From: Soehngenia longivitae
GTDB taxonomy: Bacteria; Bacillota; Clostridia; Tissierellales; Tissierellaceae
Direction: 5' to 3'
Length of the DNA stretch: 64,000 bases
NCBI RefSeq assembly: GCF_004684055.1
Contig: NZ_SRIB01000001.1
Coordinates: 236,501-300,500, forward strand
Of the stretch, positions 26,012-36,591 are shown piece by piece. A program made the position numbers and the translations under genes. The notes below the pieces were generated by a model. It worked only from the letters and a program-made list of their open reading frames with translations, made no database searches and was not told the origin of the DNA. How positions within the stretch are numbered: position 1 is the first letter of the stretch; the number at the start of each line of letters is the position of its first letter.

Positions 26012-27100
26012 ATGGTAGAAAAAATAGTTAAAGCTATCATCACGTCTATAGGGTTGGCCTTAGGTTTTTTTATTTATAGCCTATTAGAGAATTTAAATGT
26101 GTTTGAATTCACTGGAATTAATGAAATTATTGTAATTATTATTTTTATCATTATTAGCGGAATTATATTTTATTTTTTAGCTCCTAAGTTTATCGAATTA
26201 GCTCAATATTTAGCAAAGAGAATTGAAAATGAACTTCAAAAATTTACAATTCAAAACATTGCTTTTAGTGCAATTGGTCTAATAATAGGATTGTTAATTG
26301 CATATTTATTGAGTCAACCTTTGTACATGATAAAAGTACCATACATTGGTCTTGCTGGATCAGCATTGCTTTATATTTTTTTTGGGTACTTAGGGATTAG
26401 AATTCCAGCTAAAAAAATTGATGACATAAATGCAAGCATTAGAAATATTTCTCAAGATAGTGAAAACATAAGAAAAAGTGTAAAAGATAGATCAAAGTCA
26501 ACAAAATCAACACCTAAGATACTCGATACTAGTGTGATTATAGATGGTAGAATAGCAGACATAGTAAAAACTGGATTTATAGAAGGACCATTAGTAATTC
26601 CTGAATTTGTATTAGAAGAGCTTCAGCATATAGCTGATTCATCTGATGCTTTAAAGAGAAATCGCGGTAGGAGAGGACTTGATATTTTAAATAGGATTCA
26701 AAACGAATTGGATACAGAAATAATAATTCACGATAAAAAATTTGAAGACATAGCAGAAGTGGATTCTAAGTTATTAAAACTAACTCAAATGCTAAAAGGT
26801 AAAATAATAACTAACGACTATAACTTGAACAAAGTTGCCGAAGTACAACGAATAGAAGTATTGAACATTAATGATTTAGCAAATGCATTAAAACCAGTTG
26901 TATTACCAGGAGAAGAGATGATAGTTCAAGTGATAAGAGATGGGAAAGAATCGGGACAAGGATTAGCATATTTGGATGATGGGACTATGATTGTCATTGA
27001 ATCCGGTAGAAAATATATAGGAGAAAACATTGATGTCATTGTTACATCTGTACTTCAAACCTCAGCGGGCAGAATGATTTTTGCGAAACCAAAGGGATAA
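26012..27100 (+). CDS. PIN/TRAM-domain membrane protein (YacL-like)
   Basis: A 362-residue protein. Four hydrophobic segments fill roughly residues 5-130, followed by a PIN nuclease-like domain beginning KILDTSVIIDGRIADI, with the acidic residues of a PIN site (D in LDTSV, E in VLEELQHIAD, D in ITNDYNLNKVAEVQ). A TRAM RNA-binding domain closes it (GQGLAYLDDGTMIVIESGRKYIG). It may be a membrane-tethered ribonuclease; the target is unknown. The gene sits where YacL homologues sit in Bacillus (before ispD), after carD rather than disA. Confidence 0.9.
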   Translation: MVEKIVKAIITSIGLALGFFIYSLLENLNVFEFTGINEIIVIIIFIIISGIIFYFLAPKFIELAQYLAKRIENELQKFTIQNIAFSAIGLIIGLLIAYLLSQPLYMIKVPYIGLAGSALLYIFFGYLGIRIPAKKIDDINASIRNISQDSENIRKSVKDRSKSTKSTPKILDTSVIIDGRIADIVKTGFIEGPLVIPEFVLEELQHIADSSDALKRNRGRRGLDILNRIQNELDTEIIIHDKKFEDIAEVDSKLLKLTQMLKGKIITNDYNLNKVAEVQRIEVLNINDLANALKPVVLPGEEMIVQVIRDGKESGQGLAYLDDGTMIVIESGRKYIGENIDVIVTSVLQTSAGRMIFAKPKG

Positions 27101-27115
27101 GATAGAGGTGAGATA

Positions 27116-27853
27116 ATGTATAAAGGTAATTTTGTTTCGGTTATAATAGCTTCAGCAGGCATGAGCAATAGAATGGGAAGCGGAATAAATAAACAATTTA
27201 TATTGATTGACAACAAACCAATATTAGCACATACAATAGAAAAGTTCGATAAATCAAAATTCATTGATGAGATAATAGTAGTAGCCAGAGCTACTGAGAT
27301 AGATTACTGTAAAAAAGAAATAATTAAAAAATACGGGTTCACTAAAGTCACCAAAATAGTAAAAGGTGGAAAAGAACGACAGGATTCTATTTACAATGGG
27401 ATACTCGCATTGAGCGATAAGTCGGATATAGTGTTAACTCATGATGGGGCAAGGCCTTTCTTAAGGGAAGAATTGATACTAAAAGGCATCAATGGAGCAA
27501 TAGAATTTGGAGCATGTGTGATAGGAGTGCCAGTTAAAGATACTATAAAAGTTGTAAATGAAAACAATCAAGTTCATCATACTCCTAATAGAGCTTTACT
27601 TTGGGCTGCACAAACACCACAGTGTTTTAAAACTGATATATTAAAAAAAGGTTATGAGTACGCAAGTAAAGAAAGCATAGTAGCTACAGATGATAGCTCA
27701 TTAGTAGAGAAATATGGCCACCCTGTAAAAATGATAATGGGAAGTTATGACAATATAAAAATAACCACTCCTGATGATTTAATCATAGCTGAGTCTATTT
27801 TTAAAAATATGAATTTAAATGAAAATAATGATGGGTTTGGAGGTATTCTATGA
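27116..27853 (+). CDS. ispD: 2-C-methyl-D-erythritol 4-phosphate cytidylyltransferase
   Basis: A 245-residue enzyme of the non-mevalonate isoprenoid pathway that joins MEP to CMP. The nucleotide-binding start [20 protein letters not shown], the [12 protein letters not shown] segment and the THDGARPF motif are all family marks. It overlaps ispF by four bases (ATGA), so the third and fifth steps of the pathway are translated as a pair. Confidence 0.95.
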   Translation: MYKGNFVSVIIASAGMSNRMGSGINKQFILIDNKPILAHTIEKFDKSKFIDEIIVVARATEIDYCKKEIIKKYGFTKVTKIVKGGKERQDSIYNGILALSDKSDIVLTHDGARPFLREELILKGINGAIEFGACVIGVPVKDTIKVVNENNQVHHTPNRALLWAAQTPQCFKTDILKKGYEYASKESIVATDDSSLVEKYGHPVKMIMGSYDNIKITTPDDLIIAESIFKNMNLNENNDGFGGIL

Positions 27854-28347
27854 GAATAGGTTTTGGAATGGACGTTCACCAATTCAGCGAGCAAAGAGAA
27901 TTGGTGCTAGGAGGGGTTAAGATACCGCATCAAAAAGGACTATTAGGGCACTCTGACGCGGATGTTCTCATTCATAGCATTATGGATGCCATACTTGGAG
28001 CATTAGCATTAGGTGATATTGGGAAACACTTTCCTGATACAGATATGGCTTATAAGGATATTTCAAGTATGAAACTTTTAAGCAAAGTATATGACATAAT
28101 GTCATATAATGGTTACAAAGTTGGCAATATAGATGCGGTTGTCGCAGCTCAGAACCCAAAACTATCGCCATACATTCAACAGATGAGGGAAAACATAGCA
28201 AATATATTAAATACAGAAATAGAAAATATAAGTGTAAAAGCTACAACTACTGAAAAATTAGGATTTGAAGGCAGAGAAGAAGGCGTGACAAGTTATTGTG
28301 TATGCCTGTTAGAAAAAGTTATTGACAATAAAAAAATTTTTGTATAG
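27850..28347 (+). CDS. ispF: 2-C-methyl-D-erythritol 2,4-cyclodiphosphate synthase
   Basis: A 165-residue trimeric zinc enzyme that cyclises CDP-ME 2-phosphate to MEcPP. Metal ligands are visible in GFGMDVHQF (Asp, His), and the catalytic region [25 protein letters not shown] and the late [16 protein letters not shown] are intact. The gene ends six bases before the T-box leader, so ispF and proS transcripts may overlap. Confidence 0.96.
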   Translation: MRIGFGMDVHQFSEQRELVLGGVKIPHQKGLLGHSDADVLIHSIMDAILGALALGDIGKHFPDTDMAYKDISSMKLLSKVYDIMSYNGYKVGNIDAVVAAQNPKLSPYIQQMRENIANILNTEIENISVKATTTEKLGFEGREEGVTSYCVCLLEKVIDNKKIFV

Positions 28348-28352
28348 ACTAT

Positions 28353-28585
28353 AAAATTAGTAGCGATGAGAGGAACTAGTAGTCAATTATGGCATAAAGA
28401 GAGGGAACTTATAGCTGAGAAGTTTCTTGCCTGATAGTTGATGAACCCAGCCTAGAGCATTTAGCGAAAGCTTAAACGTTTGGCGCGTTAAAGCCTGTGA
28501 GTGAATCTAATTTTTAATTGGATTAACAAGAGTGGTACCGCGGATTTGACCTTTCGTCTCTTTTTTTAAGATGAAAGGTCTTTTT
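28353..28585 (+). ncRNA. T-box leader (proline type) upstream of proS
   Basis: The leader has the T-box sequence AGAGTGGTACCGCGG at 28529-28543, whose TGGT (28533-28536) would pair with the ACCA 3' end of uncharged tRNA. A terminator follows: an 11-bp stem (28548-28558 with 28570-28580) and T run to 28585. The long 5' stem I has GCGATGAGAG and the specifier-loop pattern TTGATGAACCCAGCC, where CCC (28446-28448) reads as a proline codon and agrees with the next gene. Low charged tRNA-Pro should favour the antiterminator and proS expression. The specifier register is my best reading, not certain. No promoter was clearly recognised in front. Confidence 0.92.
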
Positions 28586-28612
28586 ATTTAGTTTAAAAGG
28601 AGGAGTTAAGCG

Positions 28613-30334
28613 ATGAAAATGTCAAACCTTTATATGCCAACATTAAGGCAAGACCCTGCCGAAGCTGAAATACCAAGTCATCAGCTCTTATTAAGAGCAG
28701 GTATGATAAGGAAATTAGTAAGTGGTGTTTATTCGTATCTACCATTGGGGTATAGGACAATTAGAAAAATTGAAAATATCGTAAGAGAAGAAATGGATAA
28801 TAAAGGAGCTCAAGAATTGTTGATGTCAGCAATTCAGCCAAAAGAATTATGGGAAAAATCTGGAAGATGGGATAATTTTGGCCCTGAAATGTTTAAATTA
28901 AGAGATAGAAGTGAACGAGAATTTTGCTTAGGACCAACACATGAGGAGTACTTTACCAATCTAATAAAAGATGAAGTAAATTCTTACAAGCAACTTCCAC
29001 TAATTATTTATCAAATTCAAACTAAATACAGAGATGAAAAAAGGCCAAGATTTGGATTGATCAGGGCAAGAGAGTTTATCATGAAGGATGCATATAGTTT
29101 TGATGTTGATGAAGATGGTATGAAATTATCCTATCAAAAAATGTGGGATGCTTATGATGCAATATTTACAAGGCTAAAATTGAACTATAAAGTAGTACAA
29201 GGCGACACTGGTGCTATGGGCGGAAAAATTTCTCATGAGTTTATGGCAATGAGTGAAGTAGGAGAAGGAAGAATTGCATATTGCAAAGCTTGTGATTATG
29301 CTGCAACTGATGAAAAAGCAGATGTAGTTATAAACATTGAAGATGATGAAAAACTTCTTGATATTGAAAAAATCTATACTCCAGAAATTAAAACTATTGA
29401 AGATTTAACAAATTTCTTAAAAATTGACAAGAGAAAATTTGGAAAGGCTATTATTTTTAAAGCAGCTGGTAAACCAATTGTAGTGTTGATACCAGGAGAT
29501 AGAGAATTAAATGAAACAAAACTAATAAATTATCTTAAAATTGCTGAACATGAACTTGAGATGGCTGATGAAGATACAATCAGAAAGATAACTATGGCAG
29601 ATAAAGGTTTCACGGGACCAATTGGACTTAAAGACGCTAGGCTTATTGTTGACAAGACAATAACTAAGATCAGAAACATTGTAGTAGGAGCAAATGAAAC
29701 AAATTATCACTTAAAAAATGTAAACTACGGAAGAGACTTTCAAGCAGAGGTTGTAGACGATCTATTGTTAGTTGAAGAAGGAGATACTTGTCCAAATTGC
29801 GGAAGTAAACTCTATATTGACAGAGGAATTGAGGTAGGGAATATATTTCAGCTTGGTACTAAATACTCCAAGAGTTTAAATGCAACATTTCTTGATGAAA
29901 ATGGAAAAGAAAGAGAATTTGTAATGGGAAGTTATGGAGTAGGAGTGTCAAGATCTGTAGCCGCAATTGTTGAACAGTATCACGATGAAAAAGGTATAAT
30001 ATGGCCATTTGTAGTTGCACCATATCATGTGATAATCACTGTAGTAAATACAAAAAAGGAAGAACAAATTGCTTTAGGTGAAAGACTTTACAATGAATTA
30101 AAAAATAAAGGTATTGAAGTATTACTTGATGATAGAAATGAGAGCGCTGGTGTAAAATTCAATGATCGTGATCTCATTGGAATACCAGCAAGGATAACAG
30201 TGGGTAAGCTCGCTTCTGATGGGATTGTAGAATTTTCATTGAGAAAATCAAGTGAAAAAGAAGAGTTAAAAGCAGAAGATGTTTATGATAGAATATTATT
30301 AGCATTTAAACAAGAAGGATTTGAGCTAAAGTAA
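28613..30334 (+). CDS. proS: Proline--tRNA ligase
   Basis: A 573-residue class II synthetase of the bacterial (prokaryote-type) form. Motif 1 lies near [26 protein letters not shown], motif 2 around [18 protein letters not shown], and motif 3 in [14 protein letters not shown]. The length accommodates the INS editing domain that clears Ala-tRNA(Pro), and this is seen as the middle region (residues about 230-390). The SD AAGGAGGAG is just past the T-box terminator. It is followed 20 bases later by gltX. Confidence 0.97.
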   Translation: MKMSNLYMPTLRQDPAEAEIPSHQLLLRAGMIRKLVSGVYSYLPLGYRTIRKIENIVREEMDNKGAQELLMSAIQPKELWEKSGRWDNFGPEMFKLRDRSEREFCLGPTHEEYFTNLIKDEVNSYKQLPLIIYQIQTKYRDEKRPRFGLIRAREFIMKDAYSFDVDEDGMKLSYQKMWDAYDAIFTRLKLNYKVVQGDTGAMGGKISHEFMAMSEVGEGRIAYCKACDYAATDEKADVVINIEDDEKLLDIEKIYTPEIKTIEDLTNFLKIDKRKFGKAIIFKAAGKPIVVLIPGDRELNETKLINYLKIAEHELEMADEDTIRKITMADKGFTGPIGLKDARLIVDKTITKIRNIVVGANETNYHLKNVNYGRDFQAEVVDDLLLVEEGDTCPNCGSKLYIDRGIEVGNIFQLGTKYSKSLNATFLDENGKEREFVMGSYGVGVSRSVAAIVEQYHDEKGIIWPFVVAPYHVIITVVNTKKEEQIALGERLYNELKNKGIEVLLDDRNESAGVKFNDRDLIGIPARITVGKLASDGIVEFSLRKSSEKEELKAEDVYDRILLAFKQEGFELK

Positions 30335-30353
30335 ATAATCGAGGAGGAAAAAA

Positions 30354-31835
30354 ATGAATAATGTAAGAGTAAGGTTTGCACCAAGCCCTACAGGTTACCT
30401 TCATATAGGTGGTTTGAGAACTGCATTATATAATTATTTATTTGCAAAGAAAAACAATGGGAAGTTTATATTGAGAATAGAAGATACAGATCAGACAAGA
30501 TTTGTAGAAGGGGCAATTGAAAACTTGATAAATTCATTAAATTGGGCAGGTATAGCCTATGACGAAGGAGTTTTTATTGAAAATGGAGAAATTGTTGAAA
30601 AAGGAGATTACGGACCATACATTCAGTCTAAGAGATTAGAAATATACAAAAAATACGTAGATGAATTAATTGAAAAAGGTCATGCATATTATTGCTTTTG
30701 CACAAAAGAAAGATTGGATAAAGTTAGAGAAGAACAAAAAATAAGTGGGCAGATTCCAAGATATGATGGATTTTGTCGAAATATTCCCTTAGAAGAAGCT
30801 AAAAAAAGGATAGAAAATGGTGAAGAATATGTTGTAAGACTAAAACTACCTCACAATAGAGATATAGATTTTTATGACATGGTAAGAGGTAATATAACAA
30901 TAAACACCTCGGATATGGATGATCAAGTCCTATTAAAATCAGATGGATATCCCACTTATCATTTAGCGGTAGTAGTAGATGACCACTTAATGGGTATCAC
31001 TCACATTGTAAGAGGAGAAGAATGGCTTCCTTCTACGCCAAAACATGTGTACTTGTATGAAGCATATGGTTGGGAAAAACCGACATATGTGCATTTGCCT
31101 ACAGTACTAAACAAAGACAGAAAAAAACTTTCAAAAAGACAAGGTGATGTTTCAGTAGAAGACTTTAGAAATAAAGGATATTTACCTGAAGCTTTAGTAA
31201 ATTATTTAGCATTAGTTGGTTGGAGTCCAGAAGACAATGAAGAAATCATGTCCTTAGAAGATATGGTAGAAAAATTTTCTTTTGAAAGAGTTTCAAAGAC
31301 AGGTGGAATTTTTGACATAGATAAATTAAACTGGATAAATGGTCATTATATAAGAAATTCATCAACTGAGAGGATAAGAGAACTGGCCATTCCTTATTTA
31401 ATTAAAGAAAACCTAATAGATGATGAATTTGCCCATGAAAATATACAATGGCTTGATTGCTTAGTAGAAACACTAAAGGAAAGTATATCTACCATAAGCG
31501 AGATCCCTCAAAAAGCTGAATTTATTTTTTCAGAAGAAATAGAAATAGAAGAAAAACTATACAATGAATTTTTAAACAATGAGAATACAAAAATCCTAAT
31601 GAGTGCCATTATCGAAGAAATAACAAACATAGATGAATTTGACTTAGAAGAGGCAAAAACATTTATGAAAAAAATACAGCAAAAGACTGGCATAAAAGGG
31701 AAAAATTTGTTCATGCCTACTAGAGTCGCGTTGACAGGTAGTGAACATGGGCCTGAATTAGTAAATATATTATATCTATTAGGGAAGGATAAGATAATTA
31801 AAAGGGCAAGAAAAGTTATTGAAAAACTATCCTGA
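30354..31835 (+). CDS. gltX: Glutamate--tRNA ligase
   Basis: A 493-residue class I synthetase with HIGH motif as [19 protein letters not shown] and KMSKS motif as [12 protein letters not shown], in a normal-length GluRS. A pair of cysteines (CFC, then FCRN) near residues 118-140 may hold zinc. Since GatCAB is present at 4.5-7.7 kb and no glnS is in the window, this GluRS is probably non-discriminating and also charges tRNA-Gln with Glu; this is inferred. Confidence 0.95.
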   Translation: MNNVRVRFAPSPTGYLHIGGLRTALYNYLFAKKNNGKFILRIEDTDQTRFVEGAIENLINSLNWAGIAYDEGVFIENGEIVEKGDYGPYIQSKRLEIYKKYVDELIEKGHAYYCFCTKERLDKVREEQKISGQIPRYDGFCRNIPLEEAKKRIENGEEYVVRLKLPHNRDIDFYDMVRGNITINTSDMDDQVLLKSDGYPTYHLAVVVDDHLMGITHIVRGEEWLPSTPKHVYLYEAYGWEKPTYVHLPTVLNKDRKKLSKRQGDVSVEDFRNKGYLPEALVNYLALVGWSPEDNEEIMSLEDMVEKFSFERVSKTGGIFDIDKLNWINGHYIRNSSTERIRELAIPYLIKENLIDDEFAHENIQWLDCLVETLKESISTISEIPQKAEFIFSEEIEIEEKLYNEFLNNENTKILMSAIIEEITNIDEFDLEEAKTFMKKIQQKTGIKGKNLFMPTRVALTGSEHGPELVNILYLLGKDKIIKRARKVIEKLS

Positions 31836-31893
31836 TATTATATAATATGATTAACGTAAAGGGCTTACTAGGACTTAACATAGGAGGATGTTT

Positions 31894-33294
31894 ATGGAGC
31901 TTTACAATTCCCTTACCAGAAAAAAAGAAGAATTTATACCACTTGTAGAAGGAAAAGTTACAATGTACAATTGTGGACCTACTGTGTACAACTATATACA
32001 TGTTGGAAATGCTAGGCCACTAGTTGTATTTGACACTTTAAGAAGGTATTTTATATATAAAGGTCTAGATGTAAAAATGGTAATCAATTTTACTGACATA
32101 GATGATAAGATAATAAATAAAGCAAACGAAGAGGGAAAAGACACTAAAGAAATAGCACAAACCTACATCGATGCTTTTATGGAAGATGCTACAGAGTTGA
32201 ATTTGTACGAATATGAGACCATTCATCCTAGAGCAACTGAATACATCGACAAAATGATAGAATTCATACAAGGGTTAATCGAGAAAGATGCAGCATATGT
32301 AGTTGATGGAAATGTGTATTTTAGAATAAATCGAGCTAAAGACTATGGGAAATTAAGTAAAAAGAACATCGATGAACTCTTAAGTGGTGCGAGGATTGAA
32401 ATTAATGAGGACAAGGAGAACCCATTGGATTTTGTTCTTTGGAAAAAAGAAAAACAAGGCGAACCTTCTTGGGACAGTCCTTGGGGTAAAGGAAGACCTG
32501 GGTGGCATATTGAGTGTTCAGTTATGGCAAAAGTGTTATTAGGTGAAACGATAGATATTCATTCGGGAGGAGAAGATTTGCAATTTCCACATCATGAAAA
32601 TGAGATAGCACAATCTGAAACTCTTACTGAAAAACCATTTGCTAGGTATTGGCTTCACAATGCAATGCTCACAGTAGACAACAAAAAGATGTCCAAATCA
32701 CTTGGAAACTTTTTTACGCTTAGAGATATAAAGAAGTACTATGACTTAGAAGTCTTAAGGTTTTTCCTATTGTCTGCTCACTACAGATCACAAATCAACT
32801 TTAGCAAAGAGGCGATGGAGCAATCAAAAAGTGCGTTAGATAGGCTATACAATGCAAAAAAGAATTTAGAGTATAATATAGAGAATATCTCTGATACAGA
32901 AGATGAAAAAAGCGACTATTTAGAAATAAAAGAGAAAGTAGACAGTTACAAAGAAAAATTTATAAAAAGCATGGAAGATGACATAAACACAGCTGATGCA
33001 ATAGCTTCAATATTTGAACTTGTGAGGTATTTAAATCAAAATCTTAATGAAATAAAATCTAAGGAAGCCCTTCTTTACGCATATAAAGTGTTTATGGAGC
33101 TAAATAAAGTTTTAGGCATCTTATCAAAGAAAGAAGAAATTTTGGAAGAAGATATCCTAAAGTTAATTGAAAAAAGAAACTATTATAGAAAGAATAAAGA
33201 CTTTGCTAAAGCAGATGAAATAAGAGATGAATTGAAGAATAAAGGAATCATTCTTGAAGATACAAAAGACGGTGTAAAATGGAAAAGAATTTGA
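31894..33294 (+). CDS. cysS: Cysteine--tRNA ligase
   Basis: A 466-residue class I synthetase. The HIGH motif reads YIHVGNARP just after the zinc ligand Cys in YNCGPTVYN; the other ligands lie in HIECSVM and the HHENEIAQSE segment. The KMSKS signature is KKMSKSLGNF. ATG 31894 is chosen because the SD TAGGAGG ends at 31887; the ATG at 31888 abuts the SD directly. The stop overlaps an mrnC start (TGATG). Confidence 0.96.
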   Translation: MELYNSLTRKKEEFIPLVEGKVTMYNCGPTVYNYIHVGNARPLVVFDTLRRYFIYKGLDVKMVINFTDIDDKIINKANEEGKDTKEIAQTYIDAFMEDATELNLYEYETIHPRATEYIDKMIEFIQGLIEKDAAYVVDGNVYFRINRAKDYGKLSKKNIDELLSGARIEINEDKENPLDFVLWKKEKQGEPSWDSPWGKGRPGWHIECSVMAKVLLGETIDIHSGGEDLQFPHHENEIAQSETLTEKPFARYWLHNAMLTVDNKKMSKSLGNFFTLRDIKKYYDLEVLRFFLLSAHYRSQINFSKEAMEQSKSALDRLYNAKKNLEYNIENISDTEDEKSDYLEIKEKVDSYKEKFIKSMEDDINTADAIASIFELVRYLNQNLNEIKSKEALLYAYKVFMELNKVLGILSKKEEILEEDILKLIEKRNYYRKNKDFAKADEIRDELKNKGIILEDTKDGVKWKRI

Positions 33295-33725
33295 TGAATT
33301 TTCTAAACATCTCTAGACAGCTGAACATAAATCTAAAATTCGAAGATATTGACAGACTTCATCCGCTTCAACTAGCATATATAGGCGATGCTGTTTATGA
33401 AATAATGGTAAGAACAGCTATTTTGGAAGTTGACTTAAATGTAAATAAGTTAAATGAAAAGGCTAGAAAATATGTCAAAGCAACATCACAAGCTAGTGCT
33501 GTTAAATCTTTAGAGGGCTTTTTTAACGAAAAAGAGCTCTCTATAATAAGGCGAGGGAGGAATGCAAAAATTAATTCCTCCCCTAAAAATACCGAAATCA
33601 TTGATTATAAATATGCAACAGGCTTGGAATGCTTATTCGGATATTTATATCTGACAAGTCAATTTCAAAGGATAGAAGAAATATTTTTAAAAATATACGA
33701 TGCAGGCGAAGGGGAATTGAAATGA
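33294..33725 (+). CDS. mrnC: Mini-ribonuclease III
   Basis: A 143-residue RNase III-like enzyme that lacks the dsRNA-binding domain and matures 23S rRNA ends in Firmicutes. The catalytic signature is [14 protein letters not shown], with downstream RRGRNAK and [25 protein letters not shown]. Start is uncertain: ATG 33294 overlaps the cysS stop (TGATG) with GGAAAAG upstream, whereas an ATG at 33279 would add five residues. Its end overlaps thyX by four bases. Confidence 0.93.
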   Translation: MNFLNISRQLNINLKFEDIDRLHPLQLAYIGDAVYEIMVRTAILEVDLNVNKLNEKARKYVKATSQASAVKSLEGFFNEKELSIIRRGRNAKINSSPKNTEIIDYKYATGLECLFGYLYLTSQFQRIEEIFLKIYDAGEGELK

Positions 33726-34492
33726 AAGTTGAATTATTAAGATATACGCCAGATGGAGAAAAATTGATTGCTTCTGCTGCCAAACTCTGTTATTCACAAG
33801 TGGGAATCACAGAAATTGAAGAAAATCAAGATGAAGAAAAAGTTGAATCTTTTTTAAATATGCTTGTTGATTTAGGGCATGAGAGCCCTATAGAGCATGT
33901 AAGTTTTACATTTGGAATAGAAGGTGTTTCTAGAGTATTGACACATCAGCTTGTAAGACACAGGATAGCAAGTTACTCTCAGCAATCTCAAAGGTATGTT
34001 AAACTTGAACAATTTGAATACATAATTCCACCTAGCATATTAGAAGATGATGAAGCTAGTGAAATATTTTTAAAGATGATGAAAGAAGACCAAATAGCAT
34101 ACAATAGAATAGCTCAGATACTAACAGAGAAAAAGAAAAATCAATATATATCTGAAGGGTTAAGTGAAAAAAAAGCTAAATCTAAAGCAGAGAAGGAAGC
34201 AATAGAAGACGCTAGATATCTCTTTCCAAATGCTTGTGAAACTAAAATAGTCATGACCATGAATGCTAGAAGTCTTATGAACTTCTTTACTTTAAGAACA
34301 TGCAATAGAGCTCAATGGGAAATTAGGAATTTAGCAATAGAGATGTTGAAAGAAGTAAAGAAAGTGTATCCAATATTATTTAAAAATGCAGGGCCTAATT
34401 GCATAAATGGGCCATGCAAAGAAGGTAATATGACTTGTGGCAAGATAAACGAAGTAAGACAGTTTTTTGAAGAGCTAAACAATATAAATTAA
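33722..34492 (+). CDS. thyX: FAD-dependent thymidylate synthase ThyX
   Basis: A 256-residue flavin-dependent enzyme that makes dTMP from dUMP using methylene-THF and NAD(P)H. The ThyX motif RHRxxSxxxxSQR is present as [14 protein letters not shown] starting at residue 79. The region [18 protein letters not shown] includes the dUMP-binding arginines. ATG 33722 overlaps the mrnC TGA, and extending the frame upstream would give non-family residues encoded inside mrnC. ThyX in place of ThyA is common in anaerobic Clostridia. Confidence 0.96.
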   Translation: MKVELLRYTPDGEKLIASAAKLCYSQVGITEIEENQDEEKVESFLNMLVDLGHESPIEHVSFTFGIEGVSRVLTHQLVRHRIASYSQQSQRYVKLEQFEYIIPPSILEDDEASEIFLKMMKEDQIAYNRIAQILTEKKKNQYISEGLSEKKAKSKAEKEAIEDARYLFPNACETKIVMTMNARSLMNFFTLRTCNRAQWEIRNLAIEMLKEVKKVYPILFKNAGPNCINGPCKEGNMTCGKINEVRQFFEELNNIN

Positions 34493-34505
34493 GTGGAGAT
34501 AGAAA

Positions 34506-35261
34506 ATGGAAGAGAAAAATACGAATTATATAGTTGGGAGAAACCCTGTGCTTGAACTATTTAAAACAGAGGAGCAAATTGACAAACTCTATGTTTTAAA
34601 GGGAGAAACCAAGGGATCAATAATTAAAATAATTAATCAAGCTAAGGAAAGAAACATAATCATCCAATATGTAGAAAGAGAGAAACTAGACTATCTTTCA
34701 AATGGACTAGCTCATCAAGGCGTGGTAGCAGTGGTGACAGGATATAAATACAGTGAGATAAGTGAAATATTGGATTATGCTAAAGAAAAGGGAGAAGATC
34801 CATTCATTGTGATCTTAGATTGTATTGAAGATACACACAATTTAGGCGCGATAATAAGAACTGCAGAATGTGCTGGAGTTCATGGTGTCATCATACCGAA
34901 GAGAAGAGCAGCAACAGTTAATGAAACAGTGATAAAGACATCTGCTGGAGCGGCATTATACATGAGAATAGCTAAAGTAACCAATATTTCTGCTACTATA
35001 GATGAATTAAAAAAGCATGGATTGTGGATCTATGGGGCTGATACGACGGGAGAAAACTTGTATTATCAGTCAAATTTAAGAGGCTCTGTTGGATTAGTAA
35101 TCGGGGCTGAAGGCAAAGGAATTTCTAGATTGGTCAAGGAAAAGTGTGATGGATTGGTAAAAATACCCATAAAAGGGAATATAGAGTCACTCAATGCTTC
35201 GGCAGCTAGTGCTGTATTAATTTATGAAGTAGAAAGACAGAGAAATGAAAGCAAAGGATAA
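34506..35261 (+). CDS. rlmB: 23S rRNA (guanosine-2'-O-)-methyltransferase RlmB
   Basis: A 251-residue SpoU (SPOUT) methyltransferase. The N-terminal substrate-binding domain starts YIVGRNPVLELFKTEE, and the SPOUT knot motifs are LDCIEDTHNLGAIIRTAECAGVHG, VIGAEGKGISRLV and IPIKGNIESLNASAASAVLIYE. It is expected to methylate G2251 of 23S rRNA. It overlaps the next gene by 17 bases. Confidence 0.93.
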   Translation: MEEKNTNYIVGRNPVLELFKTEEQIDKLYVLKGETKGSIIKIINQAKERNIIIQYVEREKLDYLSNGLAHQGVVAVVTGYKYSEISEILDYAKEKGEDPFIVILDCIEDTHNLGAIIRTAECAGVHGVIIPKRRAATVNETVIKTSAGAALYMRIAKVTNISATIDELKKHGLWIYGADTTGENLYYQSNLRGSVGLVIGAEGKGISRLVKEKCDGLVKIPIKGNIESLNASAASAVLIYEVERQRNESKG

Positions 35262-35763
35262 AGAATACCTATATGTTGATGGGTACAACATCATAAACTC
35301 ATGGGATGAATTAAAAGAACTTTCTAAGACCAGTTTAGAAGAAGCTAGAATTAGATTACTTGAAATTCTTTCAGAATACCTACACTATTCAAATATAGAT
35401 ATAACCGTAGTATTTGACGCTTATATGGTTAAGGGCAACACAACAAGCATATATGATTATAAAGGAGTAAAAGTTGTCTATACTAAAGAAAATGAGCTGG
35501 CAGATCATTACATTGAAAGGAACCTTGACGAAATTGGCAGGGAGAAAAAAGTAACAGTAGCTACGTCAGATAGGATAGAACAAGATATAATCATGCAAAA
35601 GGGAGGGATAAGAATATCGGCACTAGAACTAAAAGCAGAAATTGAAAATGCCAAAAAAACAATTGAGAGAAAACGTATAAAAATGAATTTACAAAATAAC
35701 ATCCAAGTTGGAAAGCTAGAAGATGTATTAAAAAAAGCATTAGAAGAATGGGAAAAGGACTAA
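35245..35763 (+). CDS. NYN-domain endoribonuclease, Rae1/YacP-like
   Basis: A 172-residue PIN-like NYN-domain protein. The acidic metal site is visible in YLYVDGYNIINSWDELK, ITVVFDAYMVKG, and VTVATSDRIEQDII. The Bacillus homologue Rae1 cuts mRNA in the ribosomal A site. The neighbour order rlmB - yacP - sigH is the same as in Bacillus, which supports orthology. Start ATG 35245 overlaps rlmB. Confidence 0.9.
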   Translation: MKAKDKEYLYVDGYNIINSWDELKELSKTSLEEARIRLLEILSEYLHYSNIDITVVFDAYMVKGNTTSIYDYKGVKVVYTKENELADHYIERNLDEIGREKKVTVATSDRIEQDIIMQKGGIRISALELKAEIENAKKTIERKRIKMNLQNNIQVGKLEDVLKKALEEWEKD

Positions 35764-35784
35764 TTACTTCAGGAGGCCTACTTA

Positions 35785-36432
35785 ATGGATTTAAACATCA
35801 AAAAAAGTAATTTAAATGATTATTGCAATATGACAGATGAACAAATAGTAAAACTAGCTCAAGAAGATGATAAAGAAGCACTTGATTACATAATTAGAAA
35901 ATACACTAAGATCATTAAACACAAAGTAAAAAATTATTATATTTGTGGAGCTGATAAAGATGATGTAATCCAAGAAGGATTAATCGGATTATATGAAGCT
36001 ATAATAGCATTTAATGAAGAAAAATTCTCTTCTTTTAATTATTTTGCTAATATCTGTATCACAAGGCAAATAATCACAGCTTTTAATGCTGCAAATAGGC
36101 CTAAAAATGGACCTCTTAATAATTACATATCATTAAACAAAGAAATATTTGGGCAAAGCTCAGATATGAAATATGAAGAGGTCATAACGTCATTGAACAA
36201 TATTGATCCATTAGAAATCTACATTGTACAAGAAGAAATCAGAAACTTTGAAAAGAAAATTGATGCACTTTTGAGTGACTTCGAGAAAAAGATTTTTTCA
36301 ATGTATATAGCAGGACACTCATATAGTGAAATGGCAAATATATTGGGATGTAAAACAAAAAGAGTAGACAATGCATTGCAAAGAATAAAGAAGAAAATTG
36401 AAACTTATCTAAGACCGATTAGAGATAGATGA
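35785..36432 (+). CDS. sigH: RNA polymerase sporulation sigma factor SigH
   Basis: A 215-residue sigma-70-family factor of the SigH type. Region 2 carries the core-binding and -10-reading part (ADKDDVIQEGLIGLYEAIIAFNEEKFSSFNYFANICITRQI), and region 4 ends in a helix-turn-helix (HSYSEMANILGCKTKRVDNALQRIKKKI). SigH drives the start of sporulation and transition-state genes in spore formers and competence in others. The position just before the tuf/rpmG/secE/nusG block is conserved in Firmicutes. SD AGGAGG is present. Confidence 0.94.
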   Translation: MDLNIKKSNLNDYCNMTDEQIVKLAQEDDKEALDYIIRKYTKIIKHKVKNYYICGADKDDVIQEGLIGLYEAIIAFNEEKFSSFNYFANICITRQIITAFNAANRPKNGPLNNYISLNKEIFGQSSDMKYEEVITSLNNIDPLEIYIVQEEIRNFEKKIDALLSDFEKKIFSMYIAGHSYSEMANILGCKTKRVDNALQRIKKKIETYLRPIRDR

Positions 36433-36439
36433 TTAGCAT

Positions 36440-36468
36440 TTGACAATATCTCAATTTTATAGTACAAT
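36440..36468 (+). promoter_or_regulatory. Strong promoter for tRNA-Thr (and possibly tuf)
   Basis: A consensus TTGACA (36440-36445), 17 bases, TACAAT (36463-36468), 12 bases upstream of the tRNA. No terminator separates the tRNA from tuf, so one transcript may cover both. Confidence 0.88.
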
Positions 36469-36480
36469 TAAATACTGTAA

Positions 36481-36556
36481 GCCCACGTAGCTCAGTAGGT
36501 AGAGCACTTGCATGGTAAGCAAGAGGTCACCGGTTCAAATCCGGTCGCGGGCTCCA
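36481..36556 (+). tRNA. tRNA-Thr (anticodon GGT)
   Basis: A 76-base cloverleaf with encoded CCA. The D arm is GCTC/GAGC, the anticodon stem CTTGC/GCAAG encloses loop ATGGTAA with anticodon GGT (reads ACC and ACU), and the T arm ACCGG/CCGGT closes TTCAAAT. The acceptor stem GCCCACG/CGCGGGC has one A-C mismatch at 5-68; all other pairs are Watson-Crick. The discriminator is T73. It lies between sigH and tuf, the usual site for a Thr tRNA in this gene order. Confidence 0.95.
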
Positions 36557-36591
36557 AAAGAAAAGAAACACTAGGGCGAGTTTTCTATAAT

